From Clostridia bacterium UC5.1-2E3 (GTDB lineage Bacteria; Bacillota; Clostridia; Lachnospirales; Lachnospiraceae), in the NCBI GenBank assembly GCA_001304875.1, contig BBZO01000002.1, positions 62,001-126,000 on the forward strand: a DNA stretch of 64,000 nt, given 5' to 3'. How positions within the stretch are numbered: position 1 is the stretch's first letter; every line of letters begins with the position of its first letter. A program made the position numbers and the translations under genes. Below, piece by piece: positions 1-10,151 of the stretch. The notes beneath the pieces were generated by a model. It was not told where the DNA came from, searched no databases, and was given only the letters and a program-made list of their open reading frames with translations.

Positions 1-53
1 CGATAAGAGGAAACTGCGAAAGAAAATTTCTGCATGAAAAGGAGAGAGAAAAA

Positions 54-1136
54 ATGAAACGTATGAAAAAAATGATCGCCTGTTCCATGACAATGGTATG
101 CTGCCTGTCCGCGCTGGCCGGATGCTCGGGCGGCTCCGGAAACGCTGCTGGAGGTGACACTGCCGGAACAACTGCCGTGTCGGGAGAGACCGCGGCCGGC
201 GGCGCGTCGGGCGGAAATGCCGCCTCACAGAGCGGAGCCTGGAACCCGGATCGTTCCATCACCATGCTGGTGCCCTGGAGTGCCGGCGGCGGGGCGGATC
301 TCTCGGTGCGCACCCTGGTTCCCTATCTGGAGGATGACTTAGGCGTCAGCATTACGGTAGTCAACTCCACGGGCGCCAATGGCTGGATCGCCTGGAACGA
401 GCTGTTGAACGCGGATCCGGACGGATATACGATCGCACAGATGAACATACCCACGGTTTACTCGGGATACATGGATCCCCAGCAGAACCGCGACAACACG
501 CTGGATGATTTTGCGCTGGTGGCCAACGAGGTCAGCGACTGGGGCTGCCTGGTGGTCAAGGCCGGAGACGACCGGTTCTCCGATCTGGAGAGCTTCATCG
601 CTTACGGCATGGAAAATGAGCTTCTGGCCGGGGACAACGGCGTGGGAACCAACAAGCATCTGGTGGCGGAGGACTTAAAGAGCCAGATTACTGGACTTAA
701 TCTGACCTCGGTGCACCAGGCCGGCTGGAGCGATACCTACGCGGCGATTCTTGGCGGCCATATCGACTGCGGCTGGGGCTCCATCGGCGAGACGCTGCAG
801 GCCTATGAGGACGGCGAGGTGGACATTCTCTGCGTGTTTGCCACGGAGCGCTCCACATTGCTTCCGGACGTTCCCACCTTTAATGAGCTGATGCCGGAGT
901 ATAACGTCACATCCCCCTCGGACCGCGGCTTTGCCCTGCCCGCCGGTGTGGACCAGGCAGTCTACGACCGCTGGGTACAGGCCATGGACAACTGCATCAA
1001 CAACCCGGAGTTTATTGAGAAAATGACGGAGCTGGGACAGGCAGTCAACTACATCGGCGGCGAGGAGTACACGGACTACGCGAAAGAGCAGGAAGCCAAC
1101 ATGGCGAAGTTTTCCGATATTCTCGGATGGTCCTGA
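54..1136 (+). CDS. tctC: Tripartite tricarboxylate transporter substrate-binding lipoprotein (TctC family)
   Basis: A 360-residue extracytoplasmic solute receptor that should capture a carboxylate outside the membrane and deliver it to the TctB/TctA permease encoded next. Residues 1-24 form a lipoprotein signal with lipobox LAGC, followed by a Gly/Ala/Ser-rich linker to about residue 63. The mature domain opens with the TctC hallmark around ITMLVPWSAGGGADLSVR and keeps the GANGWIAWNEL region. Start ATG follows AAGGAGAGAG. The order C-B-A with 20-31 bp gaps indicates one operon. The ligand cannot be read from sequence: citrate, other di/tricarboxylates and aromatic acids are all known in this family. 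The operon promoter may lie before the window. Confidence 0.93.
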   Translation: MKRMKKMIACSMTMVCCLSALAGCSGGSGNAAGGDTAGTTAVSGETAAGGASGGNAASQSGAWNPDRSITMLVPWSAGGGADLSVRTLVPYLEDDLGVSITVVNSTGANGWIAWNELLNADPDGYTIAQMNIPTVYSGYMDPQQNRDNTLDDFALVANEVSDWGCLVVKAGDDRFSDLESFIAYGMENELLAGDNGVGTNKHLVAEDLKSQITGLNLTSVHQAGWSDTYAAILGGHIDCGWGSIGETLQAYEDGEVDILCVFATERSTLLPDVPTFNELMPEYNVTSPSDRGFALPAGVDQAVYDRWVQAMDNCINNPEFIEKMTELGQAVNYIGGEEYTDYAKEQEANMAKFSDILGWS

Positions 1137-1167
1137 TCGTTTCGGATAGAAGGGGAGGTTTGATTCC

Positions 1168-1602
1168 ATGAAATTACAGCAGATTCATGCCAACGTGTGG
1201 ATCGGGGGACTGCTCATCATTCTGTCCGTCATCTTTTACATGATGGCGGGATCGTTCAGCAATCCCGATGCGGCCACCTGGCCCCATCTGATCCTTGTGT
1301 GCATCATCATTCTCTCCGCCATGCTGGTGGTGAACGGGTTAAAGCAGACGTTTAAAGCTGCGGAGCCGGGGATGATCCCGGCGGGGCTTTTAAAAGGGCC
1401 CGTGGTTTCCCTGGCCGCGGTGGTGGCCTACGGGATTTTAATGAACTTTACCGGATATTTTGTCTCTACGGCGGTATTTCTGCCTCTCGGCATGTTTGCG
1501 CTGGGACAGAGAGACTTAAGAGCGATTCTGGGCGTGACCGTGGGACTGGAAGTGTTTGTATATATTTTGTTTGTCACCCAGCTTCAGCTGAGGATGCCGT
1601 AG
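1168..1602 (+). CDS. tctB: Tripartite tricarboxylate transporter small membrane subunit (TctB family)
   Basis: A 144-residue membrane protein with four predicted hydrophobic segments (about residues 9-27, 37-54, 70-90 and 95-140). It matches the size and topology of TctB, the small permease subunit that pairs with TctA. The gene begins 31 bp after tctC behind an AGGGGAGG ribosome site and ends 20 bp before tctA, so it is co-transcribed. TctB sequences are poorly conserved, so the call rests mainly on topology and its fixed position between C and A genes. Confidence 0.88.
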   Translation: MKLQQIHANVWIGGLLIILSVIFYMMAGSFSNPDAATWPHLILVCIIILSAMLVVNGLKQTFKAAEPGMIPAGLLKGPVVSLAAVVAYGILMNFTGYFVSTAVFLPLGMFALGQRDLRAILGVTVGLEVFVYILFVTQLQLRMP

Positions 1603-1622
1603 GAAACAGGAGGTGAGACGAA

Positions 1623-3120
1623 ATGATTCAGGAAATTTTAGCGAATTTTGCCTCCGTCCAGGTCTGGCTGGGCCTGGCGGTGGGAGTAATCGGCGGCATG
1701 GTGATCGGTGCGATGCCGGGTTTAAGCGGCGGTATGGCCATCGCCCTGCTGCTGCCGGTGACCTACTCCATGGAGCCGGTGGCGGCGCTGGTGATGCTGA
1801 TGGCCATCTACACGGCGGCCATGACAGGAGGTTCCATCTCGCGATTCTGCTTCACACGCCCGGCACACCGGCCAATGCGGCCACGGCCATTGAAGGATAT
1901 CCGCTGACGAAACAGGGCGCGGCCTGGAGGCTGTGGGCATGTCCATGCTTTCCTCCGGAATCGGCGGTCTGGCCAGCGCCATCGCTCTTCTGGTGATTGC
2001 GCCTCCGCTGGCGAAGGTGAGCCTGATGTTCAGCGAGCCGGAGAGCTTTCTGATCTCGATTTTTGGTCTTACGGTCATCGGCAGCCTGGCAGGAAATTCC
2101 ATTTTAAAGGGCCTTCTGATGGGCCTGGTGGGACTCTTCCTGGCCACCGTGGGAACCGATTCCGTGACCGGCGTTCTCCGCTATACCTTCGGCGCTGACC
2201 GTCTGATGAGCGGCATCCAGATGGTGCCGGCACTGATCGGCCTGTTCACGATCTCCCAGGTCATGGAGAACTGCGAGGACTACAAAAACGCCAACAAATC
2301 GCTTCTGGAGCAGAACAACACTGCTCTGGGAAAGAAAATGCTGCCAAGACTTCGCGAGGTTCCGCGCTATCTGTGGACCTGGGCGGTCTCCTCGGTGATC
2401 GGCATTATCGTGGGAATCCTGCCGGGAGCGGGAGGAAATATCGGCTCCTGGATTGCCTACGACCAGACGAAAAAGCATTCCAAAGAGAAAGAGCTTTTTG
2501 GAAACGGTTCTATGGAAGGCCTGGCGGCCTGTGAGACGGGAAACAACGCGGTGACCGGCGGTTCCATGATTCCGTTAATGACCCTGTCCATTCCTGGAAG
2601 CCCCAACGCAGCCATCATCCTGGGCGGTCTTCTGATCCAGGGCCTGGTGCCCGGCGCCCGCCTGTTCACCACGCAGGCGCCCACGACATACTCTATCCTG
2701 ATCGGGTTCGCGCTGTCCAACATCCTTATGGTGTTCGTGGGACTGGCCATCGCCCGCTACGTGGTGAACGTGGTAAAGATTCCAAATTCCATTCTGATGC
2801 CTGTGGTGGTTTCCCTGGCGCTGATCGGCTCCTACGCCATCAACGCGTCCATGTTCGACGTGTTTGTGGCCATTGCCTTCGGAGCACTGGGGTATCTGAT
2901 GAACAAATTTGACCTCTCGTCCGCAGCCCTCATTCTGGGCCTCATCCTGGGCGGCACTGCGGAGAGCGGACTGATGCTCTCCATGGTCATGGCGAGGGGA
3001 AATGTGCTCGGATATTTCTTCGGAAGACCTGTCTGCCTGGTACTGATGGCACTGATCGTTCTCTCCATTGCCGGCCCGGTGATCTCCCACGTGAGAGGGC
3101 GCAGGAAAGCGGCGCAGTGA
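1623..3120 (+). CDS. tctA: Tripartite tricarboxylate transporter large permease (TctA), two frameshifts
   Basis: The 10-12-TM permease of the Tct system. Conserved blocks are GGMVIGAMPGLSGGMAIALL near the N terminus, LLHTPGTPANAATAIEGYPL around residue 80, GILPGAGGNIGSWIAY mid-protein and a second SIPGSPNAAIILGG block. The reading frame breaks twice: near 1840 (one G lost from TCGGCG) and near 1918 (one C lost from GGCCGC). Restoring the two bases gives one ORF of about 499 residues, the family norm. I read this as a sequencing error rather than a pseudogene because every conserved block is present. It ends the tctCBA operon; a leuS leader starts 30 bp later. Confidence 0.9.
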
Positions 3121-3150
3121 TTTTGACGTAAATTTCTGCGCGGTTACCGG

Positions 3151-3179
3151 TTGACACCCCACCCCAAATATGCTAAATT
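3151..3179 (+). promoter_or_regulatory. Sigma-A promoter of leuS
   Basis: TTGACA at 3151-3156, a 17-bp spacer and TAAATT at 3174-3179. It sits just before the T-box leader, so the transcript would start near 3186. Confidence 0.7.
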
Positions 3180-3185
3180 ATCATT

Positions 3186-3482
3186 TAGCACAAATACTGT
3201 GATGAGGAGCAGTAAGCGTCCGGGTACATTCAGAGAGCCGCCGGCAGGTGTGAGGCGGTTGTGAAGGGCGGCTGAACTCGCCTCGGAGTAGCCCGCTGAA
3301 GGAAGGCAGACGCCGTTTCTGCGTAGGCGGAGCCGGAGCCCGGCCGTTACACGGGAGAGGATGGAGCGCCATCCCGCAAAGTGCATACGTCTGCGCACGT
3401 ATGAAGTAGAGTGGTACCGCGTGAGAGCTTAAGCCTTGCGTCTCTATGTTGGATTGTAATATAGAGACGCAGGGATTTTTTG
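3186..3482 (+). promoter_or_regulatory. T-box riboswitch, leucine type, with terminator
   Basis: The leader carries the conserved T-box core GTGGTACCGCG at 3411-3421. The Stem I region starts GATGAGGAGCAGTAAGCG near 3199. The likely specifier is CTC at 3277-3279 in the context TGAA-CTC-G, a leucine codon that matches the downstream gene. An intrinsic terminator follows: arms at 3436-3446 (TGCGTCTCTAT) and 3461-3471, then a T-run at 3475-3481. By family knowledge, uncharged leucyl-tRNA would pair with the specifier and the T-box bulge to prevent termination and allow leuS expression. Confidence 0.9.
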
Positions 3483-3564
3483 ATTTGAGGGACAGACGGT
3501 TCGCGCCGTTTTCCCCGATAAAGCAGATCACCGTCCACCGCAGAAATCACGAGGAGGAAATGTC

Positions 3565-5976
3565 ATGGCACATTACAACCATACCGCCATCGAGAAAAAA
3601 TGGCGGGAGCACTGGGAGAAGAACCCGGTCAACGTAAACGACGGAAAGAAAGAAAAATATTACTGTCTGGATATGTTCCCGTACCCGTCCGGCAGCGGAC
3701 TGCACGTGGGACACTGGAGAGGCTACGTGATCTCCGACGTCTGGAGCCGCTATCAGCTTCTGAGAGGCAAGTACGTCATCCACCCCATGGGATGGGACGC
3801 GTTCGGCCTTCCGGCGGAGAACTACGCCATCAAGATGGGCGTGCATCCGGCCATCTCCACGGCGGAGAACGTGAAGAATATTAAAAAGCAGATCAACCAG
3901 ATCGCGGCCATCTACGACTGGGATATGGAGGTCAACACCACGGATCCGGAGTTCTATAAGTGGACCCAGTGGATTTTCGTGAAGATGTTCAAGGAAGGCC
4001 TGGCCTACGAGAAGGAATTCCCCATCAACTGGTGCCCGTCCTGTAAGACCGGCCTGGCCAACGAGGAGGTTGTCAACGGCTGCTGCGAGCGCTGCGGCAC
4101 CGCCGTGACCAAGAAAAACTTAAGACAGTGGATGTTAAAGATCACCGCCTACGCCGAGCGTCTCTTAAACGATCTGGACAAGCTGGACTGGCCGGAGAAG
4201 GTGAAGAAGATGCAGACCGACTGGATCGGCAAATCCTACGGCGCGGAGGTGGATTTCCCGGTGGAGGGACGGGACGAGAAGATCACCGTCTACACCACCA
4301 GACCCGACACGCTCCACGGCGCCACCTTCATGGTGCTGGCTCCGGAGCACGCCATGGCGAAGTCTCTGGCCACCGACGAGACGAGGGAGGCCGTTGAGAA
4401 GTACATTTTCGATGCGTCCATGAAGTCCAACGTGGACCGTCTGCAGGACAAGGAGAAGACCGGCGTATTCACCGGCACCTACGCCATCAACCCCTTAAAC
4501 GGCGCGAAGGTTCCGATCTGGCTCTCCGACTACGTTCTGGCGGACTACGGCACCGGCGCCATCATGTGCGTTCCGGCCCACGATGACAGAGACTTTGAGT
4601 TTGCAAAGAAATTTGACATTCCGATCATCCAGGTCATCGCCAAGGACGGAAAAGAGATCGAGAACATGACCGAGGCCTACACCGAGGCAAACGGCACCAT
4701 GATCAACTCCGGCGAGTGGAACGGCATGGAATCCGCGGTGCTTAAGAAAGAGGCGCCGGTGATGATCGAGAAAATGGGCATCGGCCGCAAGACTGTCAAC
4801 TACAAGCTGCGCGACTGGGTATTCTCCAGACAGCGCTACTGGGGTGAGCCGATTCCGATCGTGCACTGCCCGCACTGCGGAAATGTGCCGGTTCCGGAGG
4901 ATCAGCTTCCCTTACGCCTGCCAGAGGTGGAGAGCTACCAGCCCACCGGCACCGGCGAGTCACCGCTGGCGGCCATCGACGAGTGGGTGAACACCACCTG
5001 CCCGGTCTGCGGCGCACCGGCCAAGAGAGAGACCAACACCATGCCCCAGTGGGCCGGTTCCTCCTGGTATTTCCTCCGCTATGTGGACAACCACAACGAC
5101 AAGGAGCTGGTTTCTAAGGAGAAGGCGGAGAAATTCCTTCCGGTAGATATGTATATCGGCGGCGTGGAGCACGCGGTCCTGCACCTTCTGTACTCCCGCT
5201 TCTACACCAAGTTCCTCTACGACATCGGTGTGGTTCCGTTTGACGAGCCCTTCACGAAGCTGTTCAACCAGGGCATGATCAACGGAAAGAACGGCATCAA
5301 GATGAGCAAGTCCAAGGGAAATGTGGTTTCCCCGGACGATCTGGTGCGCGATTACGGCTGCGATGCGCTGAGAATGTACGAGCTCTTCGTAGGCCCGCCG
5401 GAGCTGGATGCCGAGTGGGATGACCGCGGAATCGAGGGCGTATCCCGTTTCCTTAACCGTTTTTACAACCTGGTGATGGACAATAAGGACAAGGACGTGG
5501 AGCCCACCAAGGAGATGCTGAAGATCCGCCACAAGCTGGTATACGACATCGAGCAGCGTTTCGAGCAGTTCAGCCTGAACACCGTAATTTCCGGTTTCAT
5601 GGAGTATAACAATAAACTCATCGAGCTGGCGAAGAAGGAGGGCGGCGTCGATAAGGAGACCCTGAGAACCTTCGTGACGCTGGTTGCCCCGTTTGCCCCG
5701 CACATCGGCGAGGAGCTCTGGGAGGCCTTAGGCGGAACCGACTCCGTATTCCACGGCGAGTGGCCGGAGTGCGACGAGGAGGCCATGAAGGACGACGAGA
5801 TCGAGATCGCCGTTCAGATCAACGGCAAGACCAGAGGCGTCGTGTCTGTTCCGGCCGACGTGGCCAAGGAGGACGCGATCGCAGCCGGCAAGGCGGCCAT
5901 CGCCGACAAGCTGACCGGCCAGATCGTGAAAGAGATCTACGTTCCGGGAAGAATCGTGAATATTGTGATGAAATAA
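3565..5976 (+). CDS. leuS: Leucyl-tRNA synthetase
   Basis: Charges tRNA-Leu in the cytoplasm. At 803 residues it is the bacterial class Ia LeuRS length. The HIGH motif appears as LHVGHW near residue 47 and KMSKS as IKMSKSKGN near residue 580. A zinc ribbon (CPSC...CCERC) lies at about 155-177. The CP1 editing domain contains [12 protein letters not shown] and the region with [15 protein letters not shown]. The C-terminal anticodon-binding and LeuRS tail domains are intact. Start ATG follows GAGGAGG. The frame is uninterrupted over 2.4 kb, unlike many neighbours. It is a single-gene unit between its T-box and a terminator. Confidence 0.98.
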   Translation: MAHYNHTAIEKKWREHWEKNPVNVNDGKKEKYYCLDMFPYPSGSGLHVGHWRGYVISDVWSRYQLLRGKYVIHPMGWDAFGLPAENYAIKMGVHPAISTAENVKNIKKQINQIAAIYDWDMEVNTTDPEFYKWTQWIFVKMFKEGLAYEKEFPINWCPSCKTGLANEEVVNGCCERCGTAVTKKNLRQWMLKITAYAERLLNDLDKLDWPEKVKKMQTDWIGKSYGAEVDFPVEGRDEKITVYTTRPDTLHGATFMVLAPEHAMAKSLATDETREAVEKYIFDASMKSNVDRLQDKEKTGVFTGTYAINPLNGAKVPIWLSDYVLADYGTGAIMCVPAHDDRDFEFAKKFDIPIIQVIAKDGKEIENMTEAYTEANGTMINSGEWNGMESAVLKKEAPVMIEKMGIGRKTVNYKLRDWVFSRQRYWGEPIPIVHCPHCGNVPVPEDQLPLRLPEVESYQPTGTGESPLAAIDEWVNTTCPVCGAPAKRETNTMPQWAGSSWYFLRYVDNHNDKELVSKEKAEKFLPVDMYIGGVEHAVLHLLYSRFYTKFLYDIGVVPFDEPFTKLFNQGMINGKNGIKMSKSKGNVVSPDDLVRDYGCDALRMYELFVGPPELDAEWDDRGIEGVSRFLNRFYNLVMDNKDKDVEPTKEMLKIRHKLVYDIEQRFEQFSLNTVISGFMEYNNKLIELAKKEGGVDKETLRTFVTLVAPFAPHIGEELWEALGGTDSVFHGEWPECDEEAMKDDEIEIAVQINGKTRGVVSVPADVAKEDAIAAGKAAIADKLTGQIVKEIYVPGRIVNIVMK

Positions 5977-6020
5977 ATATAAAAGACATCCGGGCCTCCC
6001 GACAGGAGATGGCCGGAAGA

Positions 6021-6062
6021 AACCGGCGCAGGCGGCAAATACGCTGTCTGTGCCGGTTTTTC
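6021..6062 (+). terminator. Intrinsic terminator after leuS
   Basis: Arms AACCGGCGCAG and CTGTGCCGGTT, followed by a T-run to 6062. Confidence 0.65.
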
Positions 6063-6116
6063 GCGTATGAATCAAGATATTTCCTTTTATACAGAAAATG
6101 GTAATAAATCTTAAGG

Positions 6117-6145
6117 TGACATCCCCCTTTGCCATCCTGTATAAT
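6117..6145 (+). promoter_or_regulatory. Promoter of the L,D-transpeptidase gene
   Basis: TGACAT at 6117-6122, a 17-bp spacer and a perfect TATAAT at 6140-6145, about 65 bp before the start codon. GTGACA one base earlier with an 18-bp spacer is an alternative -35. Confidence 0.65.
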
Positions 6146-6209
6146 TAATTCCAGAAATCAATCATAAAACAACCGGAAAAGGGAAGAAACAGGGAAGGAC
6201 AGACATACA

Positions 6210-6938
6210 ATGAACAGAAAAAAGAGTTTGGCGGCTTTGATGGGAACAGCGTTTTTCAGCATCGGACTGGCAGCCGCGGGGACGGCTTTTGCGGCCCCGG
6301 CGCAGTCCTACGGGCCGGGCGTGACCTGGTCGGTGGAGCAGCTGGATGCGGCGAAGGAGCACGACCAGCTGATTGTGGTGGTCGGCGAGGGGGCGGACAG
6401 CCAGAGGGCGGAGGTCTCCTTCTATCAGAAAAACGAAGACGGAAGCTGGACGGAGGAGTTTACCGTGGACGGCTTCGTGGGAAGGAACGGAAGCAGCGGT
6501 GAGAAGCGGGAGGGCGATGAGAAGACCCCGACGGGGATCTACGCGTTCACGCTGGCCTTCGGTGTGAAGGAGGATCCCGGCGCGAAGCTTCCCTATCACC
6601 AGATTGACAAAAACGATTACTGGGTGGACGACGGGGACAGCGCCTACTATAATCTGCTGGTGAACACGGACAATGTGGCGAAGGACTGGGATTCGGCGGA
6701 GCATTTAAGCAGCATTGTGCCGTTCTACAATTACTGTCTGGCGCTGGATTACAACAGCGAGCGGATTCCGGGCAAGGGCTCCGCGGTGTTTCTGCACTGC
6801 ATGGAGCCGGATGCGGTAATCGGCACCGGCGGCTGCGTGAAGATTCCGGAGGAGCAGATGCGCGCCCTTGTCCAGACCGTGGACGGGGACTGCCGGATCA
6901 TTATTGTGTCGGAGCGGGATGATTTGAGCGGATACTGA
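6210..6938 (+). CDS. L,D-transpeptidase-family (YkuD-like) exported protein
   Basis: A 242-residue secreted protein with a Sec signal peptide (residues 1-29, cleavage near AFA-AP). The C-terminal half carries a YkuD-type catalytic signature: His in VFLHCMEP and the probable nucleophile Cys209 in GTGGCVKIPEEQ, where the classical motif is S-x-GC[VI]R. Such enzymes make or edit 3-3 peptidoglycan crosslinks or act on wall peptides. The Gly in place of Ser/His before GC and Lys in place of Arg are variant, so the exact reaction is uncertain. Region around EKTPTGIYAFTLAFGV is typical of the fold. It has its own promoter; the lipoprotein gene follows at 47 bp. Confidence 0.82.
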   Translation: MNRKKSLAALMGTAFFSIGLAAAGTAFAAPAQSYGPGVTWSVEQLDAAKEHDQLIVVVGEGADSQRAEVSFYQKNEDGSWTEEFTVDGFVGRNGSSGEKREGDEKTPTGIYAFTLAFGVKEDPGAKLPYHQIDKNDYWVDDGDSAYYNLLVNTDNVAKDWDSAEHLSSIVPFYNYCLALDYNSERIPGKGSAVFLHCMEPDAVIGTGGCVKIPEEQMRALVQTVDGDCRIIIVSERDDLSGY

Positions 6939-6984
6939 TGTGATTTGACGCAGGAACGATGAAAAACTGAAAAGGGGGATTCTT

Positions 6985-9436
6985 ATGAGGCGGGAGAGAC
7001 GCGTGTGGTGGATGATGGTTCTGATGGCCGGTATTCTGGCGGCGGCAGGGAGCGTGAGCGGCTGTGCGAGTGCGAAACTCCCGCCTCTTCCCCGTCCGCG
7101 CAGACGCCGGGCGGAAACGGAGAGGTGGATGAGAGCGGGAGCGAAGATGCAGTCGGGAACGGAGATGTAAGCGGGAGCGGGGATGCAGCTGAGAATGAGA
7201 ACGGCGAGGCATCGGAGCCGGACCTCGCAGTTCCCTCCATCTCCAGAGAGGAGTTCCCGAAGCTCAACGGCTCCCACGGCCACCATCCCCATCTCCCAGG
7301 CGCTGTACCGCCTTTCGACCGGGTGCAGCGTGGAGGAGGCGGAGGCCGCCGTCGTCCACGCGAAGACCACCCAGGCGTACCTGGATCTGGCGGCCGGCTA
7401 TGACACAGACCTGGTGATTGCCTATGAGCCTGGGGAGGCGGCGGACATATACAGGGATGACCTGGAGATCAAGCCCATCGGAAAGGATGCGCTGGTGTTC
7501 ATGTGCAACGAGACGAACCCGGTGGATTCTCTGACGGACGCGGAGCTGGTGGAAATCTACAGCGGACGCATTGCCAACTGGTCGCAGGTGGGCGGGCGGA
7601 ATCAGGGGATCCTGGCGTTCCAGCGCCCGAAGGGCTCGGGGAGCCAGTCGCTCATGGATAAGCTGGTGATGCAGGGCGTTCCCATGACGGAGGACGGCCC
7701 CAGGGACATGCGGGTGGGCGAGATGGGAGAGCTTCTTGATATGCTGGCCTCCTACAACAACGTCAGCAATGCCCTGGCTACTCTGTATACTACTATGCCA
7801 GAAACATGTACGAGACGCCGGGGCTTAAATTCATGGCCGTGGACGGCGTGCTCCCAGACAGCCGCTCCATCCGGGACGGCAGTTACCCGTACGTCAACGA
7901 GTTCTACGCGGCCATCCGGAAGGACGAGCCGGAGGACTCGAAGGCCCGCCTGCTGTTTGACTGGCTGACAGAGGACGACGGGCAGCGGCTGATCGAAGTC
8001 TGGGCTATGTGGCGCTTCGCGGCACAGACGAGGCGGAGCCGGACGATGACGAGGCGGAGCCGGGCAATCGGGCAGAGGTGGAAAACCTGGCAGAGGCAGA
8101 AACGGAAAAACGGCCGGAGACTGGAAACAGGCAGGAAGCGGAACCAGCGGAGGAAACCGGAGCGATTTCCCTGAAAGAAAATCAGAAGATTATTGTAAGC
8201 AACACGTATTTCTTCGGTCAGGCCGGGATCACGGTGATGAATGAAAAGCTGGAGCCGGAGCGGGTATATGACGATATGGGACTGTATGACCGTCTGCTGG
8301 TGACTGAAGAAGACACGCCGGTTATGCTAAGGACGGCAGAGGGAGACGGGCTTTACCTGTTTGGTGAGGACCGGTGGCTGGCGGAGCCGGTCTACGTAGG
8401 CTTCCAGGCGAGGGAGGACGGATTTATCGGTTATCTCCCGGACGGGCACAGTATGGTGGACATCGGGCTGGACGGGACGGTCACGGAGCACCGGGGCGGA
8501 TCGGACGGGATCGAGTGGGAGATCCTGCCCAAGGAGCAGCAGGCGGTGATCCGGGACGAACAGGGAAACGAGCTGGGCCGCGTGGATTTTGCAGACTTCG
8601 GCTCCGGGTATGAAATCGCCTACTGGGATCACTGCTATTATAAGGTGAGCTACGAGAACAGCGGGGATGTACTGCTGGACATACACGGAAATCTGGTCTT
8701 TGATGAGAGTATGCTGGACGAGGCGTACGTAAGCCGGCGGCAGAGCCTGGGACAGGGGCCGGACAGCCCGCTGTACACGCTGTACGTCGCCATCGTGGCT
8801 CCCGACGGCAGGTGGCTCCTGTTCTATCTGGGGGAGGACGCGGGCATATATAATCTGGAACAGGGAAGAACGGTCACGCAGCCCGGCGACCAGGTGAACG
8901 TCAGCTTCACGGACAGCGGCTCTTTCTATGTGGTGACCAGGGACGGACAGTCCACGGTGTACGACAGCAGCAGTGAGCCTCTGCGCTCGCGGGAGGGGAA
9001 AGTATTTTCCCTCGCGGCAAACGAGGACTGGTTTGGCTGGTATGAGAACGGGGCTTTCCACATGGAACACCGGACCGACGGGGATTCGTTTATCCTGGAT
9101 GCGGAGCCGGAGGCAGGCGTATTCTCGGCTGGAGGAAACTTTTTCAGTGTGACCAGGGAGCAGGACACGGATATCTACTACAGGGACGTCCTTGTCGTGG
9201 AAAACGCCGTCTCCTGGGGAGAGCAGAACGGCTTCTTTGTGGCGTTCAGCGAAAAAAACGGCCCCATAATTTTCCGTATGGACGGGGAGAAATACTACGA
9301 GAGCCCATATTCTGAGGGGATGGTTCATATCTGCGGCGAGCTGCTGGCCGTCAGCCGGGGAAATTACTGCGTGATTATGGACTCCCAGGGGCGTGAGGTT
9401 AAAAAATACCTGCTGGGCGCTTATGTGGATGACTAG
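6985..9436 (+). CDS. Lipoprotein: PstS-like binding domain fused to a repeat-rich C-terminal domain, four frameshifts
   Basis: Read with four repaired indels, this is one protein of about 817 residues. It starts with a lipoprotein signal (lipobox VSGC near residue 27) and an acidic Gly/Ser/Glu linker. A phosphate-binding-protein-like domain follows: KLNGSTATIPISQALYR, then EIYSGRIANWSQVGG, FQRPKGSGSQ and WLTEDDGQRLIE. These are the strand-loop signatures of PstS-type receptors. An Asp/Glu-rich linker (near 8040-8150) joins a roughly 415-residue C-terminal part. That part has repeating short Tyr/Gly/Asp-rich beta segments, perhaps a propeller, of unknown role. Breaks: about 7074 (-G), 7274 (+C), 7776 (-G), 7996 (-A). 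No pst permease genes are adjacent, so transport is doubtful; an anchored sensor or wall protein is equally possible. Confidence 0.75.
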
Positions 9437-9440
9437 AAAA

Positions 9441-9492
9441 TGTAAACTGGCATAATCGAAAGGTTGACATTTTGGACGCTATGGTTTAGAAT
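9441..9492 (+). promoter_or_regulatory. bioY promoter with probable BirA operator
   Basis: TTGACA (9464-9469), a 17-bp spacer and TAGAAT (9487-9492) form a good sigma-A promoter. An imperfect inverted repeat, TGTAAAC (9441-9447) and GTTGACA (9463-9469), overlaps the -35. It resembles the biotin-operon site bound by BirA (TTGTAAACC-spacer-GGTTTACAA in many bacteria). The spacer is 1 or more bases shorter than usual. The gene downstream is a biotin transporter, which supports the reading. Confidence 0.6.
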
Positions 9493-9542
9493 CGCCTTAA
9501 ATGACGGGCCGGCTGGCCGGCAGGTAAAGGAGAGAGAAAACC

Positions 9543-10103
9543 ATGCAGAAGTCTATTGGAAACGCAGGCACACTGAGCCTCTGCGCCCTGTTTGTGGCGC
9601 TCATCGCGGTGGGGAATTTTATCAGGATTCCGATTCCGCCCATCCCCATCACCCTGCAGCTTCTGTTCACGGCCCTGGCCGGTATGCTTCTGGGGGCGAA
9701 GCGGGGGATGATCTGCTGTGCGGCCTACGTTCTGATCGGGCTCTGCGGCTTCCCCATTTTCACCGGGGGCGGCGGGCCGCAGTATATTTTTCACCCCACC
9801 TTCGGGATGCTGATCGGGTTCGTGCTCGGCACCGGCCTCACCGGCTTTCTGGTGGAGCGGATGAGACGCCCCGGCTTTCTTAAGTATGCGGCGGCGGGAT
9901 ACGCGGGATTCCTCGTCATCTATATCCTGGGCATTCCCTACTACCTGATGATTATGAACCTCTACATGGGGGCTTCGGTGGGAGTGAAGGAGGCGCTGAT
10001 GGCCTGCTATATCGTGTTTATCCCGGGAGATATTGTGAAGTGCCTGCTGGCCGCGACGCTGGCGGTGCGGCTTCGCCCGCAGCTGATACGGACAGGATTA
10101 TAA
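9543..10103 (+). CDS. bioY: Biotin transporter BioY (ECF S component)
   Basis: The 186-residue substrate-binding subunit of a biotin ECF transporter, an integral membrane protein with about six TM segments. BioY signatures are RIPIPPIPITLQLLFTALAG near residues 24-43, the AYVLIGLCGFPIF segment and GGGPQYIFHPTFGMLIGF. Start ATG follows AAAGGAGAGAG. No EcfA/EcfT genes are nearby, so it probably shares the energising module encoded elsewhere. No biotin-synthesis gene occurs in the window, consistent with a biotin scavenger. A bidirectional terminator follows immediately. Confidence 0.95.
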   Translation: MQKSIGNAGTLSLCALFVALIAVGNFIRIPIPPIPITLQLLFTALAGMLLGAKRGMICCAAYVLIGLCGFPIFTGGGGPQYIFHPTFGMLIGFVLGTGLTGFLVERMRRPGFLKYAAAGYAGFLVIYILGIPYYLMIMNLYMGASVGVKEALMACYIVFIPGDIVKCLLAATLAVRLRPQLIRTGL

Positions 10104-10142
10104 AAATGCGGCGCCGCAGGAGTCTGCGGGCGCCGCATTTTT
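10103..10142. terminator. Bidirectional terminator between bioY and the convergent small genes
   Basis: A long GC-rich inverted repeat (AAATGCGGCGCCGCAG / CTGCGGGCGCCGCATTT), flanked by A-run and T-run, serves both strands. Confidence 0.8.
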
Positions 10143-10151
10143 GTCTGCCTC

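Noticed and set aside
1623-3120. Decay of tctA and 21 other broken genes as real pseudogenes
   Set aside because: All conserved blocks survive, each break is one or two bases in a short run, and essential genes are equally affected.
4960-5703. 247-codon minus-strand open frame in leuS
   Set aside because: Antisense of a conserved synthetase; no promoter, RBS or recognisable domain.
8327-9328. 333-codon minus-strand open frame
   Set aside because: Lies wholly inside the lipoprotein gene and has His/Val/Arg-rich antisense composition with no start signal.
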